From Anticarsia gemmatalis (taxonomy: Eukaryota > Arthropoda > Insecta > Lepidoptera > Erebidae), in the NCBI RefSeq assembly GCF_050436995.1, contig NC_134757.1, positions 4,042,501 to 4,106,500 on the forward strand: 64,000 nucleotides of DNA, written 5' to 3'. The translations under genes and the position numbers were made by a program. Of this stretch, positions 1 through 11,300 are shown piece by piece (positions within the stretch are counted from its first letter, which is position 1; every line of letters begins with the position of its first letter). The notes below the pieces were generated by a model. It saw only the letters and a list, made by a program, of their open reading frames with translations. It searched no databases and was not told where the DNA came from.

Positions 1-137
1 CGTTAAATGTCGAATAATTTACCCCGTCTCCTTAAAATCACAAATGGCTAAAACACACCCCTTACTTTTATCCACTAACTAAAATAGTATTTACATCTTA
101 TAATGACATAGAATGAACGCAATGTTTCTACTTCCAG

Positions 138-1951
138 GCTCTACCAACAGATGGTATCGTGGTGTTCGGCAGTCAGTTGCACACGCACTTGACCGGCATA
201 GCCGTGTGGACGAGACATTCTCGCCAAGGAGTCGAACTGCCGTACCTCAACAAGGACATGCACTACTCCACACATTTCCAAGAGATCAGGATCCTTCATC
301 AACCTGTGAAAGTTTTACCTGTAAGAGTATAAACATGTTTTTATAACGGTTTTAATAAGCTATTTTCGTAACTGCGGTGATAGGACACCATTTAGTATTG
401 GTATGCTACAGAGACATCCACGTAATGCATCTCGCATTTTTTTTGTTTGTCGGCTTTAGTGAGACCACTGGTAACTCTGATTGGAATGCAAATTAAAAGA
501 AAAGCTTCCATATCGCGATACATAAAATGATTTTCACGGTTAATACGATTCAACTCTATTTTCTACGCCAGAGGAATCACTCATCAAAATAAATAACAAT
601 TAATTTCCCTATCGCCCTTTCTCAAACCGGGAAAAGACATTTTAACAATGGGACTGTTATTAAAGTAATTTCTACCTCATCATTATAATGTTATCATCTC
701 TCTTCAAAAGGGTGACTACCTAGAAACAACGTGTGTGTACAACACAGAAGACAAGGACAACGCCACGGTGGGCGGGCACGCGATCACAGACGAGATGTGC
801 GTCAACTACATGCACTACTACCCCGCTACCGACCTCGAGGTGTGCAAGAGCGCCGTGTCTAACGCCGCCCTGGAGAACTACTTCAAGTTTGAACACCGGT
901 GAGACTTTAGTTATGAAATCTTAAATTAATTGGCGGTGGCCGCCGGTTCCCAAACTTCCACCAATGTGTAGACAAATTGTCCACTGATGGTATGAGTTCT
1001 TTCCAACTATAAGCCTTCAAAATTAATTGGAGCTGTGTATGCAACATCAACTGAACTCAACAAACCATTGATGTGTAGCGTGTTATGGCCATTATTATCG
1101 TCTAAAATGCTCACCATAACAACAGTGCATCAACTTAATACCGAAAATTAATAATAAGTATATTTAGGTGCCTTGTTTTCGTTTTCATTTTTAAAGTTTA
1201 CAAAGTCCCATTAAAAGCTAAAACGACTTGCTATGTATATTACTTATATTGTTTCACAGATGGGACAACATGTCTATTTCATACAAGAATTCACCTCGTA
1301 ACAACTACTTGTCCATCACTCCTTGGACGTATTTGAGAGCTAACACTCTGCACGCTCTCTACACCGAGTCACCCATCTCGATGCAGTGCAACAAATCTGA
1401 TGGATCACGATTTCAGGTACACTTAGCTGGTACACTTAGGACTTTAACGTATCACTATTCTTTGATGAGGCTGATTAAATGTCCTAGCAGCAAACATCGC
1501 TTTTTATGGATTTTAAAACTGTGTATATAACGTATCCACCGTCTGCACTTGACTTTTCCTGGATCATGTGGTCCCTTATATAAAGGTAACGGTATTATGT
1601 GGAAAAAAAAACAGTAATTTTTGTATAAACGGACGACAAAACCCGAAAAGGGTTGATGTTAGACAGGGGACTCGTTGTAAAAACAATAGCCAAGTCTCTT
1701 TACAGCATGTTTACGGTATGTTGTGCCGACCCCACGTAATGTGGGATAGAATCAAGATCTTTTTGTCAAGCAACATTTATGAGAGACAAAAAATTACGGT
1801 AGTAGAACCACTTGCATTGTGTCGTTTTTTCTTAAGCCTTTTTTGTATTTTGCAGGGTGACTGGGAAGGCATACCGATACCAAGAATCAAACTGCCCCTA
1901 CCAGCAGAACAGAGAATTTGTCCTGACATGTACAATGGCGTAGACAAATAA
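138..1951 (+). CDS. Tbh: Tyramine/dopamine beta-hydroxylase (Cu type II monooxygenase), 3' four exons
   Basis: Four exons in phase: 138-320, 711-898, 1260-1416, 1856-1951 (stop TAA), encoding the last 207 residues; the 5' exons lie before the window. Family: ascorbate-dependent copper monooxygenases acting in secretory vesicles. In insects the main member is tyramine beta-hydroxylase, which makes octopamine from tyramine. Seen: the paired copper-ligand histidines in SQLHTHLTG, the block GGHAITDEMCVNYMHYYP, conserved cysteines (CVYNTED, EVCKS, MQCNKSDG), and PISMQCNKS, whose Met corresponds to the CuM methionine ligand of DBH. All lie in the C-terminal catalytic domain. The tail (GDWEGIPIPR...ICPDMYNGVDK) is shorter than I expect for fly Tbh. 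A DBH-like paralogue (olf413 or MOXD type) is the alternative; the family is near certain, the exact orthology less so. Splice sites are GT-AG (gtaaga, gtgaga, gtacac donors). Confidence 0.85.
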
Positions 1952-2118
1952 AAACAATACATTTAAACTACTATGTAGCTCTCAATTACAATTTAACTTG
2001 TTCTAGTCATGTATAACTCTTCAAAAATGACTTCAAAAATTCTCAAAAATTGTTACGCTTATTACTTTATCACGTATGTAATGTATGCTAGATATTTTAA
2101 AGTAGTTATTTATTGATT

Positions 2119-2291
2119 AATAAATAATGTTAAATCTATTGTGTATATAAGATCTTTAATGAATAACATGTTTATAATAAGTTAATATTCAAAAACCACT
2201 TATAACTAAATACTCTAAATATCGCAATACGAAATGTTTTATGTATAGTAACCTTACCAAGAGGCTAGAAGTGATAATGATGTGCAATAAA
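2119..2291 (+). terminator. Candidate polyadenylation signals of the Tbh-type gene
   Basis: AATAAA hexamers occur at 2119-2124 and 2286-2291, 170-340 bp after the stop codon at 1951. Either could end the transcript. The stretch is AT-rich, so chance hexamers are expected. Confidence 0.4.
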
Positions 2292-2299
2292 ATGTTTAT

Positions 2300-4043
2300 G
2301 TACCATAGAAGTTCTTAAAATATAAGTTAGAAAACAAAGAACTATTGTTTTATTTTATTTGATGCCCAATAAGCATGAAGTTAAATATCTAGGCTGCTGT
2401 AACCTGTTCACCAATAGTGTGTTGACATAGCAATGGGTCCCGAAATAGAGACTGTAATAGGTTTGTAACAAATATCTAATTGTTTTTTTTGCTCTCGTTC
2501 TTGATTAAGACTCAACTAGATTCAATAACAGTAACATTTATCAATAAAACAAACGCAAGGGTTTACCTCTACTACATATTTAGGTATCAGTCACTTTATT
2601 TATCAGATACCTAGGATATACGAGACTTAAATATAAGCTGTGACTGTGAAGCAGGCCCTGGATAGAAATGTCTAGAAACCCTTAACACCTACATAATTTG
2701 AGTAAAACTAGCATAAAAATGGAAAATGGACACCCTGTATATAAGGCACCCAACGACGAATACAAACAATAATATATTTTATAGAGCATGTAAGTCTGTG
2801 TACAAGTTACCTACTTCGATGATATTATTTACTTTTTTAGGAAGAACGTCGCAGTTTATCCGCGACTTTTTGAGAGATGACAAGTCGCTTAGCTTCGTGT
2901 TTCTGCCATGTCTCAAAATTCGGTGAGTTGCTAATTATAGCGACAAAATTTTTATCGTTTCAAAGCGATCGGGTGTTATACCTGCATTAAATTCATAACT
3001 TATTTCTATTTATTTTTTGGAGACCCTCAGGCACTTAGAAATCTCAGGCTCGACGCACACGAGATTGGTTTTGTGTGGGTACCAAAGGTTAGCAAACAAA
3101 AACCTGTCATTCTTAACTTACATTATTTATATTACGGCTTTATAAATATGTAGCGTATAGAATTACATTTGATTACAGAAAAATGGCTCATATTTTCAAA
3201 AAATGTCTATGGCGATCACAAGAGGGCTACAGCTATGCAAAGTCAAAAAGTAACTACAAGTTCATACTTTCATCACTTAAGTATTACCTAACTGAATACC
3301 TAATCATATAAAATGGCTATAATAGGCACCTTCATATCTATGTAAGTCTCCTATCTATCTGTTTGTCACGCTTTACCTGCTAAATAAAGCTGAACCAATA
3401 AAAAAATACTATATAGAAGAAATAATAATATAAAGAAGAAAATCAAAGCCTGAAAGTGAATAAGGAATAATTTGATTGGAATTCCTGGAACACATTTTAA
3501 TAGGTACAATGTCATGGCTTTAATGGTAGAGGGTGAAATTGTAGTTAAAACGTTGTAGTTAAAAACTTAAATTCAGTAGCTATCTTGATGTGAAATTACT
3601 TAATAATTAATTTAAAAATAAAGTGCATATTTATGTAAACGTATAAACACCAGAGTAAGGTAATACATAAAAATAGTATGTGGTGAGGAAGGCAAATAAT
3701 AATATAATGTTTATTGATGTTTTAGTAGCTAACGTACTAAAGCCACAAACACCAATATTTTAATTAATTGTGTCACTAGACTACAATAACTAGTATATTA
3801 TTAAAATACCTTAGAAAAATCTAAAATATTCGTTTTCTTTTACTGCTCAGTATAATAAAAATAACACAAAAGGAATTAAGTATGTGATTGTTTCTCAGAA
3901 CAATATGTGGCTTCTGAACGCACCTCGGTTCACTTGATTTTGACATTTCACGCTACGCGATTGACTGACATTTTGTTTTTCTTCCTTCTTGTGGAGTTCT
4001 ACTTAGTTATTTTCTTTCGAAAAAGAACTACTTTTCTGTAATC
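2300..4043. other. Intergenic spacer between the Tbh-type gene and CARHSP1 homologue
   Basis: AT-rich spacer without a supported gene. One 2842-2920 stretch looks superficially like an exon (preceded by tttttttag, followed by gtgag), but it matches no family I recognise. The last 150 bp before 4044 must hold the promoter and 5' UTR of the downstream gene; no TATA box is obvious. Confidence 0.5.
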
Positions 4044-5198
4044 ATGTCCAATGATTACGGCTTTAACAGTGATGACTCGCCAAATAAAACAAATTCCCAT
4101 TTGCAATTACCTAGTCCGATAATTACGCGACGAAACCGGACTGCTTCGACGTAAGTTTTTATTAAAACACTTTTTTTTTTCAAATATGCAGGAATTATTT
4201 TTTTACAGTACAGTATTTTATGTAACACTTTGTTCTAATTTTAGGTCAGAAAGAGCTCTAGGCAATCCGCTTGAAAGTGGCAAAATTAAATCTTTTTGCC
4301 GAGAAAAGGGTCACGGATTTGTTATTCCAGAAAAAGGTGGCGAAGATCTTTTTGTACACATCTCTGAGTAAGAAAATTTAAAATAATTATTTATATCCTA
4401 AATTTGAAATATATTTTTGATTGTCTTATTTAATACTCTATAGATTATGAGCTAGCTTCTCCTAAATAATAATAATGTAACTATATACTATACTATAGAC
4501 TTATAATAACAAAATTTATCAATTAAATATTACACACAATATAAAAGACGAATATTTTTGTAGTTATTTATAAGCTTCCTATTAGATTTCATACAAATGA
4601 AACGGAAATCACAACTGCGTACTATAAAATCACTTAATTTAGTATTTAGAGTTAACACATTTAGTTTACACAATAATTCTGTTTTACATTGCATGTTTTA
4701 CGATGCAGATACAAATTGAGTGAAGTGAGTGTGTTTACAATAAGGCATTGTTCCATTTAGAGACTGATAATGAATATGTTGGAAGGCGTTATGTTTACAT
4801 TACCATACATTTGGAGGTCAATCATATGACTTTATTAGTAACATGTGTTTCATGTGATCTTAGAACTTGCTGCTATTCTTAGCATCAATTTATGACTTGA
4901 CATTGAACTGTATTATATTTTTTACTTATTTGAATTTTTTTATACCTGTTGTTGTTCATATTATTTCTTTAAGTGGGTATTCTTTAACCTGTAATTCAAA
5001 AACTAAAAGTTAAACAATTTTATTGATGTTTTAATTTTTCACAGCATCGAAGGTGAATATGTTCCGCTGCCAGGTGATGAAGTGATATACCGACTTTGCC
5101 CTATTCCTCCAAAATTTGAGAAGAACCAAGCTGTCCATGTGCGCATCGTCCATCTTACACCAGAGAAGCACCTGAAGTGGGACGAGCCCCCACTGTAA
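4044..5198 (+). CDS. CARHSP1: Cold-shock-domain protein, CARHSP1/CSDC2 family
   Basis: Three exons, 4044-4150, 4245-4367 and 5045-5198 (stop TAA 5196-5198), joined in phase to give 127 residues, close to vertebrate CARHSP1. Family: small cytoplasmic single-stranded RNA/DNA-binding proteins with one cold-shock domain; CARHSP1 binds AU-rich 3' UTRs and is phosphorylated in its N-terminal serine/proline segment. Seen: N-terminal tail with LQLPSPIITRRNRTAST (residues about 20-36), matching the conserved LPSP.ITRR phosphorylation region; the cold-shock domain about 47-115 with RNP1-like KGHGFVIP and RNP2-like DLFVHIS; then DIEGEYVPLPGDEV and a short C-terminus ending WDEPPL. The ATG at 4044 is chosen because it opens the conserved tail and is followed by a strong donor (gtaagt at 4151). 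It converges on Hip1, whose 3' end is at about 8.3 kb. Confidence 0.93.
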
Positions 5199-5543
5199 CT
5201 CAATCCATCCACACAACATACCTCACCATCTTCAATATAATTTGCAAGTTCCACTTGCTGCCCAAATCTCTCTTCTCGTGTCATATCTTAACCCTATCGT
5301 ATTAATGTGTGTTATGCCAATTGTATTTAATTTTTAGTGTAACGTATAGCAGGCAGTCCTCACTTCAATGCACTGTAGAGAAAAAAATTAACACCATTTC
5401 CTGATTAGACATGATTAAATTCAAACAATTACGCATTTAATTATACACACAATGTAATTTTTGGATGTATCTTACCTCTGTTTACAAGAGAGGTCAACCA
5501 ACGTCTATTTGTCTAACAATGGTATGGTTAATATACAGTGTTT

Positions 5544-5549
5544 AATAAA
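5544..5549 (+). terminator. Candidate polyadenylation signal, CARHSP1 homologue
   Basis: AATAAA 346 bp after the stop codon, the first canonical hexamer downstream. Longer 3' UTRs using later sites cannot be excluded. Confidence 0.45.
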
Positions 5550-8180
5550 TGTAACTTAACAGAAACCTTTGGGTCCATGATATAATGGAGAAGTGAGGGC
5601 TGCTTGTGCATTGTGCCGTATTAAGTGTGTCGTCAGAATCGAGCGCAACTTCGTCAATTGTATGTACATGTCTTTATTGTATGTACCCTTGTATCTATTG
5701 GCCTCAACTAAAACTTGCTCATTTATTTTTTTAATCATGACAAAAAGACCAAGGTTGTAACAATTGCGTGTGTATATTAATTGCAAATTCAGTATTTTAA
5801 ATATAGTGAGAAGCCAACTTGTGGTGCTAAATTTTCGAGGGTTTTACCATCGTCTTAAGATTTTGATATCAGTTGTATTTCACACAGTGAACGGTTAATG
5901 GCTTCTTGCACCAATAATTAGCTTTACAATAATGAATATGATAGTGTTAGTGACTGAGCTGCAACAATATTGGCCTAATGTTACTTTTCTCAGGTATTAC
6001 ACTGTACTTAATGTCATAAACGAAAATACAATGCAATGGTTATAATGATTGTAGCTTGTAATTTTGCACAAATAAGATGCCGGATGTGAACAAATCAAAT
6101 GTATAACAAATGTTCTGTTTATCATACCGGCAAATGAATAATAATAACATTTTTTTTTCCTTAGTTACCGATATTCGAATCTTTGTATTGTAAGCGCAAA
6201 TATAATCGCATGTATGAACCCAGCATTCCACTGCTCAAGCATTTTTGGTAGTTCCAATAACAATAATTTGTTATTTTTATTGAAATAATATATTTTGATA
6301 CTGTAGTGTCCCTGATTCCTGTGTGCAGGAAGTGTATTATTAATGTTAATCAACGCGTCGCCATGCTTCTTTGTTTAGTTTATAGCAGTATTAGTTTAAT
6401 ACAGCGAATATATGGATATGTGTAAGCAAACTTGTTTGTTTTATTGTGTGTTGAGCGTCGCATTACAGTGATAAATGATGCGGCGGTATCGTACAAGGTC
6501 GCAGATTTAGATAACAACTTCGAGTTTGCAGTTCGTTGACCGTCAAACGAGTTCTGACTGGGATTAAAAACACCGGCCGTCACGCCGGGACATATATTAT
6601 TAGATTGGATATGATTAGATAAATCGATCCCTATTTGGACATAAACATGTGTTAACGTCAACATCGAGTATGCGTAGAAATCTGGATCACGATTTCCTGT
6701 GAACACACATTGAAATGTAAATATTAAACACCGACAATATCGATCAAAAGAAAATCAAGGCAGTTGAATTATTGATGAAATTGAATAAAAGATGTAATAG
6801 ATTTGACATAGGTATATTTCATTAGTAGATATCAAATATAATGAATAAATAATACAAATTGCCGTGACAGCCATTATTTAAACTATTCAAAGGTATATAA
6901 ATCAATTAGGTACACTTAAAGTTAGAACTATAATTACTATTAGCCATATTGAGGGCACATTCATGTCACGCCTAACCTAGTTCTATAGAAAAAAAATTGG
7001 AATGTGTTTATGACACGCCTCACACGGCTCAATTCCCATGTCATAGACACATGTAGAGCTTACACGATTAATTACAAAATATCTATACATATAGGTACAT
7101 AGACAATTCACAGTTGTTGCCTTAGTCTCGTCACTTAAAGCTTAATGTCTCGTGATCATGCGTACTCAATTGTCGGGGGGTTCGGACCAGTTTAAAGGCT
7201 TGTCGAGCCTTACGCATGCTTGCTTTCTGTAGCTCCTATGAGACATGAACACACTAATAATGACATCATAATATCGTTATTTAGAAAATGTAGTTGTAGG
7301 TACACTATAAAACTTCGTAGCTTAGAACATTTTTGCTACGTTTGTTGTTTAACTTGAAATTGTAAACCAGTCGTGTATTTTCCATATCTATTCGAATGCA
7401 AGAAACATGATCCGTTCTTAGTAATAAGAACAAAAACTACGTGTTTGTATCAAACTAGTGTGTTCACGTCTTAGGTCCACATCCATACGTATTCATATAC
7501 CCTACGTTTACAATCCTTGGCCTTATTACTTTCCATTAATAATAAACTATTTCTACAGAATACCTTCAGTCTAACGTTAACCGCAACTTATTATTTATAC
7601 GTCACTTACTTCAAGGTGAGCCAGCATTGTCGCGGCCACGTCAATGGACAGGGTACATCAATACATTATTACTACCACATAATGTGCTTGTTTATTCCAC
7701 AAACAAGTAAAATTTGTTGTCTCTCTCTTCCAAAATAAATAAGAAAAGATAGCAAGATATTTACTGAGGTGAAATAAGCCCTGAGCCGTATACATTTTAA
7801 TCTACGCATTACATAGTACTTTTATAATAATATGGACAATACAATTATTTTAGAGCGTTTACACACCGGGCGTGTTTTATGGTACTTATATCATGTTTTT
7901 ATGTTTAAAAAGCTAAAGTATACATACATTTGCGCCCTGTACACGAACGTTGAATATATTAGTATCTTTATAATATGATATACATACATACGTACCGCAA
8001 AACACGCCAAGCATGTAAACGTACTATTACGAATCGTGAGCTATGAAATCTACAATTTAACTAGCTTACAAGTTAGCCCAAATGGTTATAATTTTAGTTA
8101 TTGAGTAGTCACTCTGATATACAGCGCTATTTCTACGTTACAATTGAATGTCTTCAAAGGAAGACGTTTAACGATTACCT
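5550..8180. other. Convergent intergenic spacer (CARHSP1 -> <- Hip1)
   Basis: About 2.6 kb of AT-rich sequence between two convergent genes. A 108-codon minus-strand open frame (6380-6706) is the longest here, but it shows no recognisable family, no splice context and low-complexity composition, so I do not call it. The stretch may include long 3' UTRs of either neighbour. Confidence 0.5.
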
Positions 8181-8186
8181 TTTATT
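8181..8186 (-). terminator. Candidate polyadenylation signal of Hip1
   Basis: TTTATT on the + strand reads AATAAA on the minus strand, about 130-180 bp beyond the predicted Hip1 stop codon. It is the nearest canonical signal. Confidence 0.5.
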
Positions 8187-8317
8187 CTCTCGTCTGTTAT
8201 ATTAGAAACTGAGCAAGGCAAGCATGTCAATAATTCGTTGTATACAGTATAAAAATGCGATATAAATGTAAAAGTAAACGCAATGAACTGAATAATAGCT
8301 TACTAAGTCTGCAGCAG

Positions 8318-8388
8318 TCATGTTAGCTGTATTACTTCACGTTTTGTCTCTAACTCGTTCAATCTTTGCCGTTTTCCATGTTCCCGTT
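8318..8388 (-). other. Hip1: Hip1 last exon, two possible readings
   Basis: A good acceptor (ttttattacag, minus strand) opens the exon at 8388. If the previous exon ends at 9036 (donor GAG|gtcggt), the frame reads NGNMENGKD then TGA at 8359-8361. If it ends at 9032 (donor TCG|gttttt), the frame reads 22 residues beginning REHGKRQRLNELE and stops at 8318-8320. The first donor fits the consensus better; the second gives a longer open tail. HIP1 C-terminal tails are poorly conserved, so homology does not decide. Confidence 0.5.
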
Positions 8389-11300
8389 CTGTAATAAAAA
8401 TAGTTTTTAGAATACTGAGACATAACATGCATAGAACAACGGATTCTCAACGTGTATCATCTCTATGAAGTGACAGATCAAAACTTGTTTCCAATTAAAT
8501 AATTGAAATGGAAGATTTTAAAAAGTGGCTCATTCCAATGCTGGACAAAGGTCTTCCTTCTTTCCTTCCTTATCTGCTGACCTGGGCGACTTTCTGACGT
8601 TCCTGACTTGTTTTACGTATATGTCGCCAAATCATCAAGATTTATTTATTCAAAATTTCTTCTTTCTTCCTTTTATGTAATGAGGACAAAATGTATAATT
8701 CAAAAGATATACCTACCTATGTTTAAGAATGAGACAAACCTTAAATTCAAAATGTTTAGCAAATTGTGCCAAATAAATAAAAGATATAGGAAACGAAAAT
8801 CGGTATGGAATTCATCTCTCTAAAGCAGGGGTTCCCAACCTTTTCTTAGTCCGGGACCACTTTTATATTATTCTTGTTAGCAGGGACCACTATGTAAGCA
8901 TATTAAAAATGTGTAATAATCATCCTGAAAATTTTAAATTTAAGAATCATTCGCGGACCATTTTTTGACTTCCGCGGACCACCGGTGGTCCACGGACCAC
9001 TGCTCTAAAGTAATATTGTGGCAGTAAAAACCGACCTCCTCTAGCTGTGCAAGTTGGTAGTGTCTCTTCCTCAGTGCCGCAAGCCTTGCACGTTCTGCGT
9101 CGAGCGCAGTCTCCAGCTTGAGCGAGCGCACCTTGCTCTCCATCTCCAGTCGCCGCGTCGCTGTTAGCGATAGTGCTGATGTGTCTAGCGCCTCTGTACA
9201 GACAAAATGTAATAAAAAGTTAAATAGGTGTGAGGAATTGTTGTAGTAAAATTATTTTTTAAGATCATAAAACGCGTTTCTTTGTTATTGGGATTCTTAA
9301 ATTGTAGTGTGTTACTGATAGTCTGTGTGGTGTAAGAATTTGCCTTCTATTCAACTGGTTTTGGGTTCAACTTAAGACAACACATTTATGACTGTTCAGA
9401 CTTATTTTTGTAGAAGAATGTCAAACATAGAATATCTTAATGAAATTTCGTTCCTCTGGGTGCCCTTCGAAACAGAGCAGAAGAGATATAGTGCCCTGGA
9501 GCGGTTCTTTACAGTCAGTATAGCAGTATTTACGTTTAACCCCTCTCTAATTCCTGGAAGAGACGCTCATAGTGGGGCAGGAAAAGATTTTTTTATTATA
9601 TCAGTACTGCGATGATACCTTGTTCCAAGACGAGTGCGGAGCCGGCCTTGACGGCGGCGACGAGTGCCCCGGTGGCGGCGGCCACGTGGCGCGACGCCTG
9701 CGTGAGGCGCGCCAGCGCGGGGGACTCGGGCGGCGCGCGGGCTCGTGATGCTGCCACCAGCTGCGCCGTACTGCCCGCCACCTCGTGTGCCGCGGCCGAC
9801 ACGCCCTCCACCTGCCCTGAAGCTCCTACTGCTTCGTCCGCTGATGTACTACACGACAAATAATCAAGGTTACAAAGGTTTACAAAAACTCACTGACAGG
9901 AATTTTCCTACCTCTAACAAATAAGTAACTCGAGAAATTTTGTTTCAAATGAACTATTTTATTAAGAAACTACATACATAGCTTTAAATGACGAAAATGC
10001 TCTTTCCTATTTCACTGACTGTAGAAAATCAGACAACTGGAACTAAAAACTGTAGAATATGAACGATCCACGCAGTTCTTTAACATTAAAATCTTACAAC
10101 TTACACGAGCAACTTGGCCGCAAATACAACAGCTTTAGCCGCCGAGATTAGTCCCTCGGACCACTGCGGGTTCTTCCTGTACATCTTCTGCCTAGTCTTG
10201 GGGTCTCCGAGCTCGTTCTGCAGCTTACGGGCATCTTGCACCAGTATCTTGACGGCGCCCATGAGTGTGGTGCACGCGTCCAGAATCTTGCCGTTCACTT
10301 CCAGTTTGACGCCTGAGTCACCCGCGCGAGTGGCCGCTAACATACTCTGTGGAAATCGAACGTCAATTAGAATAACAACATTATGTTCAGACGGATCCAT
10401 TTCGACAAGAAACTGTTGCCTTTGTTATGTATAAAAATAAGTGTTTGAAAAAATTTGGTACAGTATATGGTAATACTAGATCAAACACATTCAAGATAAA
10501 CACTAGTATAATATCCGCATTTCGGGATAACGTCTGAGCAAAACTAAATAGCAGCTGAATAGACCAACAAAGTCTGGATGAGATTCAAATACTAACTGGG
10601 TTAATATCTGAACTTCATCTCAATCTAGTCTCTTTCTCATTAGTTCAAGAAATATGATCAAAGTTATTTATTAGATATTTTGAAAAAGGCAGTTTATGTA
10701 CTAACTTCAATCTGCGAGGCAGCTTCTTCAATAGCTCGGTCCATATCAGCGAGTTCGTCGTCGACGCTCCTCGCGCCCGTGTTGTGTCTGTCGGCGGCGG
10801 CCGCTGACGTCATCATGGCACGCACTATGCCTTGCGCTTCAGAACATGACGAGCTCACTATGGAACCACTCTTGATGGACTCCAGGCAGACTTTAGTCGC
10901 CGTCAACATTGAGCGACATTCGTTGTTTAGTTCTGAAAGTAAAGGGTGGATTAGAATGTCATTTAGGTATATTTGTGTTGTCTGACAATTAATAGAAAGT
11001 GTAGTGTTATTGTAGCTGCCATTTGCAAGTAATTGCAGAAAATAAAATTACACAATAAGTGTGTAATTTACTTTGTAATATATTTAGATGAAAAATTAAA
11101 TCAGCGCTTTTTATTTTACTTTTAAATGATAAAATCGGTTTCAATATACTGTCTACTAGTGTCTACGAAGAAACTTTTACTCATTTGAAATAGTATAGAG
11201 GGTAGTTGAATAACTTACTGTCAGAAAGTTCGATATCACGTGAAACATTGGACACGTCGGAGACGTACGCAGACAACTGTGCAGTGTTGTGCGCCGCGAA

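Noticed and set aside
2842..2921. Exon-like stretch with tttttttag before and gtgag after
   Set aside because: The encoded peptide (RTSQFIRDFLRDDKSLSFVF) matches nothing I know and no neighbouring exon joins to it; contains a short palindromic GCGAC...GTCGC suggesting repeat debris.
6380..6706. 108-codon minus-strand open frame
   Set aside because: No recognisable domain, no conserved start context or splice pattern; lies in a convergent spacer where long chance frames occur.
9612..10434. Plus-strand Ala/Ser-rich frames opposite the Hip1 THATCH exons
   Set aside because: Shadows of GC-rich coding sequence on the minus strand.
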